Assembly: GCA_009910795.1 (NCBI GenBank)
Contig: VMEE01000022.1
Span: 36,636 to 100,635, forward strand
DNA length: 64,000 bases
From: Dehalobacter sp. CP
Lineage (GTDB): Bacteria; Bacillota_B; Desulfitobacteriia; Desulfitobacteriales; Syntrophobotulaceae
Direction: 5' to 3'
Below are positions 43,419 through 52,324 of the stretch, in pieces; the stretch's first letter is position 1; each line of letters starts with the position of its first letter. The notes below the pieces were generated by a model that saw only the letters and a program-made list of their open reading frames with translations, had not been told where the DNA came from and made no database searches. Both the position numbers and the translations under genes were made by a program.

Positions 43419-44306
43419 TTATTTGTCTATCTCTTTATCTTTCTGATCTTGATAAGGGTCAAGATGGATATTCACGCGGGTATTTTTCAACTTGTCACTC
43501 ATGTCCTTTTTCAGGGTTCCGATAATATCATGCGCTTCCTTGACGGTAACGTTGTGATCAATCGTAATATGAAAATCGATGTGTTTCATATTTCCTGATT
43601 TTCTTGTTTTAAGCTTGTGATAATCTCTGAATTGATGACTGTGCTCAGAAATGATCTTTTCGATCTCAGCTTCTTCTTCATCAGAGAGCTTCGAGTCGAG
43701 AAGAAAGTTAAAGGCTGTTTTGCATAAGTGAAACGCTTCTTTGATGATCAGCAACGCCACGATAACCGCGACAACGGAGTCCAGTACAGCAAGTCCGGTA
43801 AGTTTAATCAGCAGGATTCCAACGCCGACGCCTAACGACGTATAAACATCGGTTTTCAGGTGAAGTGCATCTGCTTCCAGGGCCATCGATTCCTCTTCTT
43901 TGCCCACCTGATATAATTTTTTTGATACAACCAGATTGACAAGCGCCGATACCAGCATCACTCCGATGGCAACAGCTGCCTGTTCAATCTCAGAAGGCTC
44001 AAATATTTTCTTAATAGCTTCAATAATAATCAGTGCCGCTGCAACAAAAATTAGAAGGCCTTCGACAAGGCCCGAAATATTTTCGATCTTTCCATGTCCG
44101 TAGGGATGATCCTTATCCGCCGGCTTCGTTGACTGTCTCACCGAGAAAAAGGCGACAATCGATGCGGCAAGGTCCATGCTTGAGTGGATCGCCTCGGAAA
44201 TTATACTGACGGAACCACTCAAAATGCCCGCTATGATCTTAAATATGATCAGCGCAGTATTCGAAATAATGGATAACAATGCAAACTTGACTCTTCTGTC
44301 AGCCAC
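43419..44306 (-). CDS. CDF-family divalent cation exporter (CzcD/FieF-like)
   Basis: About 295 residues with six membrane helices and the CDF metal-site residues: SEAIHSSMDLAAS (helix 2), HPYGHGKIE, and ALHLKTDVYTS (helix 5), plus a C-terminal cytoplasmic domain (DYHKLKTRKSGNMKHIDFHITIDHN). It exports Fe2+, Zn2+, Co2+ or Ni2+ in exchange for protons. The GTG at 44306 is preferred because GGGAGG precedes it. A NiCo riboswitch with a terminator lies upstream, implying induction by Fe2+, Co2+ or Ni2+. Confidence 0.88.
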   Translation of the reverse strand: MADRRVKFALLSIISNTALIIFKIIAGILSGSVSIISEAIHSSMDLAASIVAFFSVRQSTKPADKDHPYGHGKIENISGLVEGLLIFVAAALIIIEAIKKIFEPSEIEQAAVAIGVMLVSALVNLVVSKKLYQVGKEEESMALEADALHLKTDVYTSLGVGVGILLIKLTGLAVLDSVVAVIVALLIIKEAFHLCKTAFNFLLDSKLSDEEEAEIEKIISEHSHQFRDYHKLKTRKSGNMKHIDFHITIDHNVTVKEAHDIIGTLKKDMSDKLKNTRVNIHLDPYQDQKDKEIDK

Positions 44307-44448
44307 AGCTTTTCTTCCTCCCAAAATCACCAAAAATATCAATTTCTTAAAATTCAACCTAGTACCTTGTCGACTCTGAAATGATCATATAATGGCGAGC
44401 AGATTTCTTAAAAGACAAGGCAAATGATTGAGAAACCCCTTCTTATAT

Positions 44449-44570
44449 AAAAAAACTGCGGAACTATAGTTGTTGGAAATATAGTCCCACAGGGTTTGTC
44501 TCCTGCTGCCGTATACCGGCCCAGCCTTATACACCCAAATCAAATGTTAAGTGTATCGGCCTGATCGATG
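44449..44570 (-). promoter_or_regulatory. NiCo (czcD-type) riboswitch with terminator, upstream of the CDF gene
   Basis: Read on the minus strand: GATCAGGCC, a hairpin arm (GATACAC..GTGTAT), GGCTGGGCCGG, CGGCAGCAGG and CCCTGTGGGAC, the conserved order of the NiCo aptamer. CTGTGGGACTATA at the 3' side (44480-44492) also pairs with TATAGTTCCGCAG (44456-44468), followed by seven T, making the terminator. Aptamer folding and terminator use the same strand, so ligand should switch the gene on. The first junction reads GATCAGG rather than GAGCAGG and stem P1 is weak. Confidence 0.8.
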
Positions 44571-44667
44571 CGCAATATTTTTTGATAAATCAAAAACTAG
44601 TATATTTGAAAACAACCTCTACTGTCAATATCGTTTTGCCTAAAACTTGAGTAGCTCTACCTTAAAT

Positions 44668-45096
44668 TTAGGATAGCTCCCTGCGTTTAAATACCATTGC
44701 AATCAAGCACACCAATCCTGCTGCCGCCCCGGCCCAGCCGGCCACTTGGAACAGCTGAACGTAGCCGGATGCAGTCCCGGCAATATCGAGTATCCCCTTC
44801 AGCAAACTGCCTACGGTTAATACCGCAATGCCGGAATTATAGATATTGTAAAACAAACGATAGTTTCTGCGATCGCTGATCCGGGGAACGATCAGCCCCA
44901 GAGTAAAATAGAACAATGCGCCGCCCAGAAGCGGATACAGAAACATCAGGGTCATTGCCGCCGAACGAACCCCATGACCGAACTGTGCATAGATATTATT
45001 GACAGCAATAGATACCGCTGTGAGTATCAGATAGACAATCACTGTTTTACGGATCTGCCGTGATCCTTCCCTACTATTCATTACCGATATAGACAA
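44668..45096 (-). CDS. Four-helix membrane protein, unknown function
   Basis: About 142 residues with four hydrophobic helices and basic loops. No known domain. The TTG at 45096 has GAGGTGAG seven bases upstream. An ATG at 45081 is also possible. The gene starts inside the end of the phosphodiester glycosidase-family gene, so the two are coupled and perhaps work together in the membrane or exopolysaccharide metabolism. Confidence 0.65.
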   Translation of the reverse strand: MSISVMNSREGSRQIRKTVIVYLILTAVSIAVNNIYAQFGHGVRSAAMTLMFLYPLLGGALFYFTLGLIVPRISDRRNYRLFYNIYNSGIAVLTVGSLLKGILDIAGTASGYVQLFQVAGWAGAAAGLVCLIAMVFKRRELS

Positions 45097-46027
45097 TGTC
45101 GCTCACCTCTCTCTGCTGAGAACTCCTGCCATCGGTCGGATGATTGACGATTTCTCCGTTAAAGTACATGGTCGAAGAGCCTCCTCCATCCAAATTATAC
45201 GCAACCGTACATCCTCTCTCGGCAAACTCCTGCGCAAGCTCCAGCAAAGAAAGTCCTGCGCTCTCTTCCGTCCGGCCGTCAGAGACAATTACGATATAAT
45301 GCAGACCGGAGACCTGACCGATCGCGGTCCTCGGATTGCTATTTTTGGACTGGGATACCTCACTGGTACTGTCCACCACAATTTTCCCATTTTCGATCAG
45401 GGCCGGTCCAAATGAAAGCACCTGCCAGGTATTTGTCAGGGAATCAGCACAAACCGCATTTTCATTAATAATTGAGAAGTTCCCGACGTCGTCAATCACC
45501 AAGGCTTCATCTTTTCCGGCCTCCCGGGCCGTATCCCTGTACAAGACGCCATTGCGTAAAACATAACCGTTATTTCTGAATCCATAGTAGTCGCCATTGA
45601 TCGCGAAAACTGCCTGATGTTCTTCGGCCATATCCGAGGTTGTTTCCTTGAGATTGCGCCCAAAGCTGTTTTCAGCCAACGCCGTTTTCAGGTAAGACGC
45701 ATCGCTGAGCTGGATATCGGCGACATAAATGGTTGTGTCATACGCCTGCACCGCATCAATTGTTATTTTGATATTTTTATCCTGATAAGAATGATCGGTA
45801 ACCGCAGCTTTAGTCTCCGACCCGGACTCGGTCGGATCCTCTGCTGCACTTTGCTGCTCAGAGGCTGTATTTTGTTGTTCGGCAGCTTCGGCAGCCTCAC
45901 GCTGCTTGACTTCAGTCACGTTCTTTGGAATTACAAAGGTGTCCAGCAGAACAAAAACAAAAGAAAATGTCAGTAAAAAAGCTAAGACGGCCGCCCAACG
46001 GTAGGGTTTGGCTAAGAATTTTTTCAT
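45074..46027 (-). CDS. Exported phosphodiester glycosidase family protein (NAGPA/DUF2233-like)
   Basis: About 317 residues. An N-terminal membrane anchor (WAAVLAFLLTFSFVFVLLDTFVI) precedes a Glu/Ala-rich linker and the NAGPA-type domain. The domain shows FAINGDYYGFRNNGYVLRNG, NPRTAIGQVSGLHYIVIVSDGR and the GCTVAYNLDGGGSSTMYFNGE motif near the C-terminus. Relatives hydrolyse phosphodiester-linked sugars or process exopolysaccharide and sporulation glycans. The exact substrate is unknown. Start ATG 46027. Confidence 0.85.
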   Translation of the reverse strand: MKKFLAKPYRWAAVLAFLLTFSFVFVLLDTFVIPKNVTEVKQREAAEAAEQQNTASEQQSAAEDPTESGSETKAAVTDHSYQDKNIKITIDAVQAYDTTIYVADIQLSDASYLKTALAENSFGRNLKETTSDMAEEHQAVFAINGDYYGFRNNGYVLRNGVLYRDTAREAGKDEALVIDDVGNFSIINENAVCADSLTNTWQVLSFGPALIENGKIVVDSTSEVSQSKNSNPRTAIGQVSGLHYIVIVSDGRTEESAGLSLLELAQEFAERGCTVAYNLDGGGSSTMYFNGEIVNHPTDGRSSQQREVSDIVYIGNE

Positions 46028-46127
46028 GTTGCCAATGAACACTCCTGTCTTCTGTCATCAATTTCTGTTTTATATTAAATGACCCATGTGACAGTTTGAT
46101 GAATGATTGATGAGCATTCATTGAATA

Positions 46128-48674
46128 TTATGTTCTTTTCCAGCGCTTAAACCCTTTGACAACCTCATACCAGCCGACAGATACGACGGCCAAAGCAGTG
46201 GCCAGGCTAAGCTGTTTCCAGGACAACGGCGCGAGCTTCAATAAGTGATTCAGCGGTGTATAGATAATAAGAAACAATCCTGCTATGGTACCAATATTTA
46301 CTGTCCACATGACCTTATCTCTGATCAGTTTCGCAAAAGACCGAAAAGCAGAATCCGTATTGGAGCTGTTCACCTGAACCAGCACTAGATTTGCCAGCAA
46401 AATAATCGCAAGCGCCATGGTCCTGGCCAGAGAAGCCTGATCAGGATGGTTATTTAAAATCGTGAAATAGGCGCCGAATGATGCCCCAAAGATCACGAGA
46501 CCCTGTATGACACTTTTGGTTAGTATTTTCGCAGTGAGCAGCTTTTCGCCGGGACTGCGCGGAGGCTGATTCATGATATCCCGTTCGGCCGGCTGCCGCT
46601 CCAGCACAATTGAACAGGTGGGGTCAATAACAACTTCAAGCAGTACCACGTGCAGCGGCAACAGCAAAAGACTCGCCGGACTGATTCCCAGGAAGGGTGC
46701 AAGTAAAGAGGCAAATGCGATCGGGATATGAATCGTGAAAACATAGCCCACGGCTTTTCTGATGTTATCATAGATTCTTCGGCCATCCTTAATGGTATCA
46801 ACAATGGTTGAAAAGTTGTCATCCAGCAGGACCAAATCGGCAGCCTCACGAGAAACCTCAGAACCGCGCTTGCCCATCGCAATCCCAATATCGGCATATT
46901 TCAAGGCTGGCGCATCATTGACGCCGTCTCCGGTCATCGCGACAATCTCGCCGTTATCTTTAAAAGCTTTGACGATTCTCATTTTATGTTCCGGAATTAC
47001 CCTGGAAAAGATACTGACATCCTTGACTTTCTCACGCAGTTCTTCCTCGCTCATTTGATTCAGCTCATCGCCGGTGATAATCTTATCGCAGTTCGGCATG
47101 TTGATCTGCCTGGCAATCGTGCTTGCGGTAATCCCGTTATCTCCGGTGATCATAACGACCCGGACCCCGGCTTTGTTGCAGATTTGAATATCCTGCTTAA
47201 CAGATTCCCGCGGCGGGTCGGCAAGACCCACCATGCCACAAAGCTGCAGCCGGCATTCCGGCAGGGTGTCCGGGACTTCCTCTTTACCGGCCAGTACCAT
47301 TTGGCCAACGGCAATCACCCGCAGACCCTGCTGCGACATTTCTCTGATTTTGTGCTCGGCAACTTTTCTCTCCTGATCCGTCAGACTGCATACGTCCAGA
47401 ATACGTTCAGGCGAGCCTTTGGCTGCAACCACAAGCTCATTTTCATTTTGCCAGACGTGTCCCATCATCTTGGTCTGGTCCGTGAACGCATATTCTTTGA
47501 TCAGCTCTCCGCCAAAAAGGAGCTCTCTGCCTATCCCTTGCACTTCACAGTAAGCAATCATAGCCTTCTCCATCGGGTCATAGGCATCCGGCTCGCAGCC
47601 CATGCCCATAATCCGGATCAACCCTTCGCCATCGTCGTTCAGACTCCAGGTATCCCGGACTGTCATTTGGTTCATGGTAATGGTACCTGTTTTATCGACG
47701 CAAAGAACGGATACAGCCCCAAGCGTTTCTACGGACGACAATCTTCTGACCAGTGACTGCTTTTTAGCCAGCCGCCAGGCACCCATCGATAGAAACACGG
47801 TCAAAATAACAGGAAACTCCTCCGGGATCATGGCCATGGCCAGGGTGATCCCAGACAAAATGCTTTCAATGACCCGTTCACTGCCAACATGGTCCGGCAG
47901 ATTGAAATAGGTCACGACTCCAACCAGTGCGAATAAGACTGCGGCAATTCCTGCGCACAGCTTGACCAGTTTTCCGGTTTGTTTTTCCAGCGGGGTCGGA
48001 CGGTCAGGCGCGGCGGCTATTTCCTGCCCGATTTTTCCGTATTCGGTAGCCGGGCCGATTTGATCGACCCTGATCGCTCCGGTGCCCTGGGTAACCAGCG
48101 TCCCGGCATAGCAATAGTCCCGTCGCCAGTATTCTTTGCTGTCGAGGGACGATTCCCCATCGGCAGCCTTATCTCCATAGACAGCTTTCCAGACACCTGC
48201 CGATTCGCCGGTCAGCGAGGATTCATCGACACATAGTGTACTCGCTTTTAAAACCGTGCCATCCGCCGGCACTTTGACGCCTTCAGCAATAAACATGATA
48301 TCGCCGGGCACCAGGTCCGAACTGTTGATGATTTGTGTCATTCCATCGCGCAGCACGGAAATCTTCGGCGTGGATAAATCCTTCAAAGCCCTAAGTGTTT
48401 GATCGGTTTTCCATTCCTGGATGACTTCTATGCTGATAATCCCGACAACAAAAACAAGCATGATGGCGCCGTCCCGAGGTTCTCCGAGGATAAAATAGAT
48501 CACAGCCGCAATGAGCAGCAGCAAAAACATTGGTTCACTGATCACCTGCAGGATCTTGTGCAGAAAGCTTTCTTTTTTTTCAGGTACCAGCTCATTCTTC
48601 CCGAACTTTTCCTGAAGCTGTTTGGCTTCGAAACTTGAAAGTCCCTGCAGTTCCCTGATTTGTTGTTCTGTCAT
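46128..48674 (-). CDS. P-type cation-transporting ATPase
   Basis: 848 residues. Canonical P-type motifs: LTGES actuator loop, PEEFPV in helix 4, the phosphorylation site VDKTGTITMN, KGSPERIL, MITGDNGITAST and GDGVNDAPALKYADIGIAMG. The architecture is the SERCA/PMR1-like P2 group with about ten helices, but PEEFPV replaces the PEGLP of classic calcium pumps. A NiCo riboswitch upstream suggests export of Fe2+, Co2+ or Ni2+. ATG 48674 follows a perfect GGAGG. Confidence 0.88.
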   Translation of the reverse strand: MTEQQIRELQGLSSFEAKQLQEKFGKNELVPEKKESFLHKILQVISEPMFLLLLIAAVIYFILGEPRDGAIMLVFVVGIISIEVIQEWKTDQTLRALKDLSTPKISVLRDGMTQIINSSDLVPGDIMFIAEGVKVPADGTVLKASTLCVDESSLTGESAGVWKAVYGDKAADGESSLDSKEYWRRDYCYAGTLVTQGTGAIRVDQIGPATEYGKIGQEIAAAPDRPTPLEKQTGKLVKLCAGIAAVLFALVGVVTYFNLPDHVGSERVIESILSGITLAMAMIPEEFPVILTVFLSMGAWRLAKKQSLVRRLSSVETLGAVSVLCVDKTGTITMNQMTVRDTWSLNDDGEGLIRIMGMGCEPDAYDPMEKAMIAYCEVQGIGRELLFGGELIKEYAFTDQTKMMGHVWQNENELVVAAKGSPERILDVCSLTDQERKVAEHKIREMSQQGLRVIAVGQMVLAGKEEVPDTLPECRLQLCGMVGLADPPRESVKQDIQICNKAGVRVVMITGDNGITASTIARQINMPNCDKIITGDELNQMSEEELREKVKDVSIFSRVIPEHKMRIVKAFKDNGEIVAMTGDGVNDAPALKYADIGIAMGKRGSEVSREAADLVLLDDNFSTIVDTIKDGRRIYDNIRKAVGYVFTIHIPIAFASLLAPFLGISPASLLLLPLHVVLLEVVIDPTCSIVLERQPAERDIMNQPPRSPGEKLLTAKILTKSVIQGLVIFGASFGAYFTILNNHPDQASLARTMALAIILLANLVLVQVNSSNTDSAFRSFAKLIRDKVMWTVNIGTIAGLFLIIYTPLNHLLKLAPLSWKQLSLATALAVVSVGWYEVVKGFKRWKRT

Positions 48675-48702
48675 ACAGATGCCTCCATTATTGTCTTGAA
48701 GG

Positions 48703-48815
48703 ATATAAAAATACCTGTAGAACATTTTACTGTCCCACAGGTATCGTATATCATCACCTGCTGCCCATCGGGCCCAGCCCCATGAACTTGTTTCCAAGTT
48801 CATCGCCTGCTCAGT
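48703..48815 (-). promoter_or_regulatory. NiCo (czcD-type) riboswitch with terminator, upstream of the P-type ATPase
   Basis: Minus strand order: ACTGAGCAGGC, a long hairpin (GATGAACTT..AAGTTCAT), GGGGCTGGGCCC, GGGCAGCAGGT, ATACCTGTGGGACAGT. This matches the NiCo aptamer consensus closely, including GAGCAGG and TGTGGGACAG. ATACCTGTGGGACA (48731-48744) also pairs with the complement at 48711-48724, ending in TTTTATAT, a terminator mutually exclusive with the aptamer. The aptamer itself spans about 48729-48815. Confidence 0.9.
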
Positions 48816-49040
48816 TTGTACTGTAGATTGATATGCAGTGCAAAGAGATAGTTGAATTTTACCATATTGTTTTTTTTAAAGCAATATTTTATGCAAATTT
48901 TATTTAGAAGATTTGATTTAGACATTTTAAGGCATCCGCTTTTTTTAATGAATAATTAATTGAATTTTAGTGGACATTTAATAAATATCGTATACGATTG
49001 AAAGGGACCAATTTTTTAGTATTACGCAAAGGATATATGG

Positions 49041-49532
49041 ATGACAACACCTAAGACAAATAAACAGAAAGATATTTTCCATATCGGCTTTGAAATCGGT
49101 TTGCTGATGAAAGGTGTTGACGGTCTACTAGAAATAATCGGCAGTATCTTGCTGCTGTTTCTGACGCCGGACCGGTACAACTGGCTGATAAGCCTCTTGA
49201 CGCAGCATGAATTATCTGAAGACCCGCAAGACTTGTTTGCTAATTACCTGATTAATTCCAGCCCTAGCTTTTCCTTCGGCATGCAGCATTTTGTGGTATT
49301 CTACCTGCTGTCACACGGGATCATTAAATGCATTTTGGTACTTCTGTTATGGCGCCAAAAACTTTGGGCTTACCCTTTGGCCATTTTTTCCTTAATCTTG
49401 TTTATCGTTTACCAGCTTTACCGCTATACGTTCACACATTCCGCATTTCTGATTCTGCTTACGATCTTCGATGTGCTCATGATTTTCCTGACTTACAAAG
49501 AATCGAAACAAGTAAGATCTAAGGCTATGTGA
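49041..49532 (+). CDS. DUF2127-family membrane protein
   Basis: 163 residues with four membrane helices. The N-terminal HIGFEIGLLMKGVDGLLEIIGS and the LLSHGIIKCILVLLLWRQKLWAYP segment are typical of DUF2127 proteins. The function is unknown. It is a single gene transcribed away from the P-type ATPase, with its own promoter in the 48831-49040 region, which shows no other structure. Confidence 0.78.
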   Translation: MTTPKTNKQKDIFHIGFEIGLLMKGVDGLLEIIGSILLLFLTPDRYNWLISLLTQHELSEDPQDLFANYLINSSPSFSFGMQHFVVFYLLSHGIIKCILVLLLWRQKLWAYPLAIFSLILFIVYQLYRYTFTHSAFLILLTIFDVLMIFLTYKESKQVRSKAM

Positions 49533-49556
49533 TTCTGTCTGATCGGTCATTTAGCT

Positions 49557-51383
49557 TCATTTTTGTAAATGGTACGGTATGGTAGCCACGCACACATTTC
49601 TCCGATATAACAAATGTGTACGGATTAGTAAGCTCGACTGGTTATGCAGAATATGGTGCCATCCTTTTTTCGGAATAAATTCCGGGATCAGAACCATGAT
49701 CTGATAATTCTGATCGGTTGCTTTGTGTTCGATCATATCGATAAATTTGGTCAGCGGGTGGATAATACTCCGGTGTAGAGAATTCAACGTTACTAAACGG
49801 ACGTCGGGATTCCATTTCTCCCACTTTTCCTCGAGCTTTTTCTCTTCTTCCTTATCAAAGCAAACACTTACCGCAATGATCTGGTTTGCCGACAGCGATT
49901 TCGCATAGTTTAATGCATTTTCCACCACGCGCGTGATGCTTGCGACAGGAATAATGATAATGTTTCCTTTAATCGGTACTGTTGGCTCAGCCGCCGATAC
50001 CCGAAGCTGCTCTGCGACGTCCATATAATGCTTATGGATTCTGTGGAAAAGCAGAATAATCAACGGCAGGAAGATTAAAATCGGCCAAATCTGCGTGAAC
50101 TTGGTTAACAGGAACATCATGACAACGACGAAGCTGATCAGCGCCCCGAGCGAATTAATAATTAGCTTTGGCATCCAGCCTTTCGGCTTTTCGCGGAACC
50201 ATTTCACGATCATTCCGGTCTGGGCCAGGGTGAACGGAATAAACACACCAATCGCATAAAGCGGAATCAGGCGCTCTGTTCGTCCTTTAAAAGCCACAAT
50301 TAAAACGATCGATAAAAAGCCAAGGATAAGGATTCCATTGGAGAATCCAAGACGGTCTCCGCGGATCGTGAACATCCTTGGAATAAATTTGTCTTTGGCA
50401 AGATTCACAGCCAGCAAAGGGAAAGCCGAGTATCCGGTATTTGCGGCCAGAATCAAAATCAACGCGGTTGTCCCCTGAATAAAGTAATAGATAAAATTAC
50501 GTCCGAATATTCCCTCAGCCATTTGGGAAATAACCGTTTCCTGTGGGTTCGGAGCTATTCCATTATAAAAGGCCAGGAACACAATCCCAAAAAACAATAT
50601 CGCTAGCAAACTACCCATCGCCATTAATGTCTTGGCCGCATTATTCGGAGCGGGCTCTTTAAAATTAGGGATCGCGTTAGAAATAGCTTCAACGCCAGTT
50701 AAAGCCGAACAGCCGGAGGCAAAGGCCTTGAGCAGAATAAACAAGCTTATCCCTGCGACAGGTGTGCCGACAGCCGCATGCAGTTCGACCGGCACCTGAC
50801 CGGTAAAGACATTGTACAGACCGGCACCAATTAAAATAAACAGGGCCGCCACAAACAAATAGACAGGATAGGCCAGGATAGAAGCGGATTCTCTTATCCC
50901 ACGCAGATTAAGGACCGTAATTAAGAGAACAAAAAACACAGCGATCGCTACTGTATGGGCATGCAAGGCAGGGAAAGCTGAGGTAAGCGCATCGGTTCCT
51001 GCAGACACACTAACCGCTACAGTCAGAATGTAGTCGACCAGCAGGGAGCCTCCGGCGATTAAGCCTGAATTCATGCCGAGGTTGTTCTTCGATACGACAT
51101 ATGCTCCGCCGCCTTGCGGATAAGCAAAAATGATTTGCCGGTACGACAGGATTAAAGCGATTAAGAGAACCAAAACGCCGATCGCGATCGGAACAGAATA
51201 CCAGAATGCTGCCGCTCCGACCGTAAAGAGAACGATCAGGATTTGTTCCGGGCCGTACGCTACCGAGGATAAAGCGTCGGAAGAAAGAATCGCAAGGGCT
51301 TTCTTCTTGTTCAGCTTCTGTTCGCCGAGCTCCGTTGATTTTAAGGGACGCCCGATTAAGAAGCGTTTAAGGGCTGATGCCAT
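49557..51383 (-). CDS. kimA: KimA-type high-affinity potassium importer
   Basis: About 608 residues. It follows B. subtilis KimA (YdaO) closely: KRFLIGRPLKS..EQKLNKKKALAILSSDALSSVAYGPEQIL, FAYPQGGGAYVVSKNNLG, TGVEAISNAIPNFK and the C-terminal universal-stress-like domain ending WHHILHNQSSLLIRTHLLY. It is an APC-superfamily K+/H+ symporter inhibited by c-di-AMP at its C-terminus. ATG 51383 has GGATGGTG upstream. No ydaO riboswitch is seen. The leader instead holds a perfect 8-bp hairpin at 51467-51486. KdpE/KdpD lie directly upstream. Confidence 0.9.
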   Translation of the reverse strand: MASALKRFLIGRPLKSTELGEQKLNKKKALAILSSDALSSVAYGPEQILIVLFTVGAAAFWYSVPIAIGVLVLLIALILSYRQIIFAYPQGGGAYVVSKNNLGMNSGLIAGGSLLVDYILTVAVSVSAGTDALTSAFPALHAHTVAIAVFFVLLITVLNLRGIRESASILAYPVYLFVAALFILIGAGLYNVFTGQVPVELHAAVGTPVAGISLFILLKAFASGCSALTGVEAISNAIPNFKEPAPNNAAKTLMAMGSLLAILFFGIVFLAFYNGIAPNPQETVISQMAEGIFGRNFIYYFIQGTTALILILAANTGYSAFPLLAVNLAKDKFIPRMFTIRGDRLGFSNGILILGFLSIVLIVAFKGRTERLIPLYAIGVFIPFTLAQTGMIVKWFREKPKGWMPKLIINSLGALISFVVVMMFLLTKFTQIWPILIFLPLIILLFHRIHKHYMDVAEQLRVSAAEPTVPIKGNIIIIPVASITRVVENALNYAKSLSANQIIAVSVCFDKEEEKKLEEKWEKWNPDVRLVTLNSLHRSIIHPLTKFIDMIEHKATDQNYQIMVLIPEFIPKKGWHHILHNQSSLLIRTHLLYRRNVCVATIPYHLQK

Positions 51384-51598
51384 GAAATGTTTCACCATCC
51401 AATTAAAATAGTTGTGTTCCTTGCCATCCATGGCCGTTGGCAGCCTTCGCTGCACTTAGATATATTATGAAGTACTTATACTTCATGATATACCAAAAAA
51501 GGTTAATTTCGTTCGCACACCTATTTATAACACCGATGGCATAAAGAAAGAATTCAGATATATGCCCTTCATATAAAGAATGTATAAAGATTACGCTA

Positions 51599-51624
51599 AA
51601 TAAAAAAGCCCGTTTGTACGGGCT
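51599..51624 (-). terminator. Intrinsic terminator after kdpE
   Basis: AGCCCGT and ACGGGCT (51618-51624 and 51607-51613 on the minus strand) pair around ACAA and are followed by TTTTTATTTA. The stem overlaps the kdpE stop codon, so kimA needs its own promoter or readthrough. Confidence 0.85.
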
Positions 51625-52324
51625 AAATCTCCTCAACCATCCGGTATCCTACCCCAACCTCGGTTAGAATATACCTGGGTTCTGCAGGGTTGATTTCCAG
51701 CTTTCTGCGGATATTGGCCATATTGACCCTGAGCGCTTGGATCTCATTGGTGTAAGGTCCCCATATTTCCTTCATGATGAAATCGTGGGTCAGTACTTTC
51801 CCTGTGTTTTTGGAAAGCAGCACGATGATCTTGTATTCAATCGGTGTAAGGTGGATTTCTTTACCGGCCATGGCTACAAGTCTTTTCTGATAGTTTATCT
51901 CGAGATCGCCGACTGTCATCTTCTCTGATTCGGGGAAACTGACACTGACGTTCTTTTGACTATGACGGATCCCGGTTCTTATCCTGGCCAGCAGCTCGGA
52001 AGTACCAAACGGTTTGGTCAGATAATCGTCCGCACCAAGATCCAGGGCTTCGACTTTTTCCCGCTCCTGTCCGCGGGCCGACACAACGATGATTGGAATT
52101 CCGCTCCACTGCCTGATTGTACGCAGCACTTCCACGCCGTCCATATCCGGCAAACCGAGATCGAGCAGAATCAAATCGGGCGAATAGGATGCCGCCATTG
52201 AGACAGCTTCTTTCCCCCGGGCTGTCCGGATAATCTGATAATCATTGGAAGTCAGGATCGCCGAAATAAAGTTGCAGATTTTTTCATCATCTTCGACAAT
52301 CAGGAGCAAAGATTTGTTACTCAT
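51623..52324 (-). CDS. kdpE: KdpE-like response regulator
   Basis: 233 residues, OmpR class. Receiver with IVEDDEK, LLDLGLPDMDG (phosphoacceptor Asp), VVSARGQE and DDYLTKPFG. The C-terminal winged helix follows (VHLTPIEYKIIVLLSKNTGKVLTH, NIRRKLE, GVGYRM). Its ATG lies inside the kdpD stop region (ATGAGTAA), so it is coupled to kdpD. With no kdpFABC nearby, the adjacent kimA is the obvious target. Confidence 0.9.
   Translation of the reverse strand: MSNKSLLLIVEDDEKICNFISAILTSNDYQIIRTARGKEAVSMAASYSPDLILLDLGLPDMDGVEVLRTIRQWSGIPIIVVSARGQEREKVEALDLGADDYLTKPFGTSELLARIRTGIRHSQKNVSVSFPESEKMTVGDLEINYQKRLVAMAGKEIHLTPIEYKIIVLLSKNTGKVLTHDFIMKEIWGPYTNEIQALRVNMANIRRKLEINPAEPRYILTEVGVGYRMVEEI

Noticed and set aside
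48703..48815. yybP-ykoY manganese riboswitch before the P-type ATPase
   Set aside because: Considered because P-type ATPases often follow that element, but the motif order and the TGTGGGACAG core match the NiCo aptamer instead.
51384..51600. c-di-AMP (ydaO) riboswitch before kimA
   Set aside because: Expected from Bacillus, but the leader is too short and lacks the aptamer core. Only small hairpins are present.
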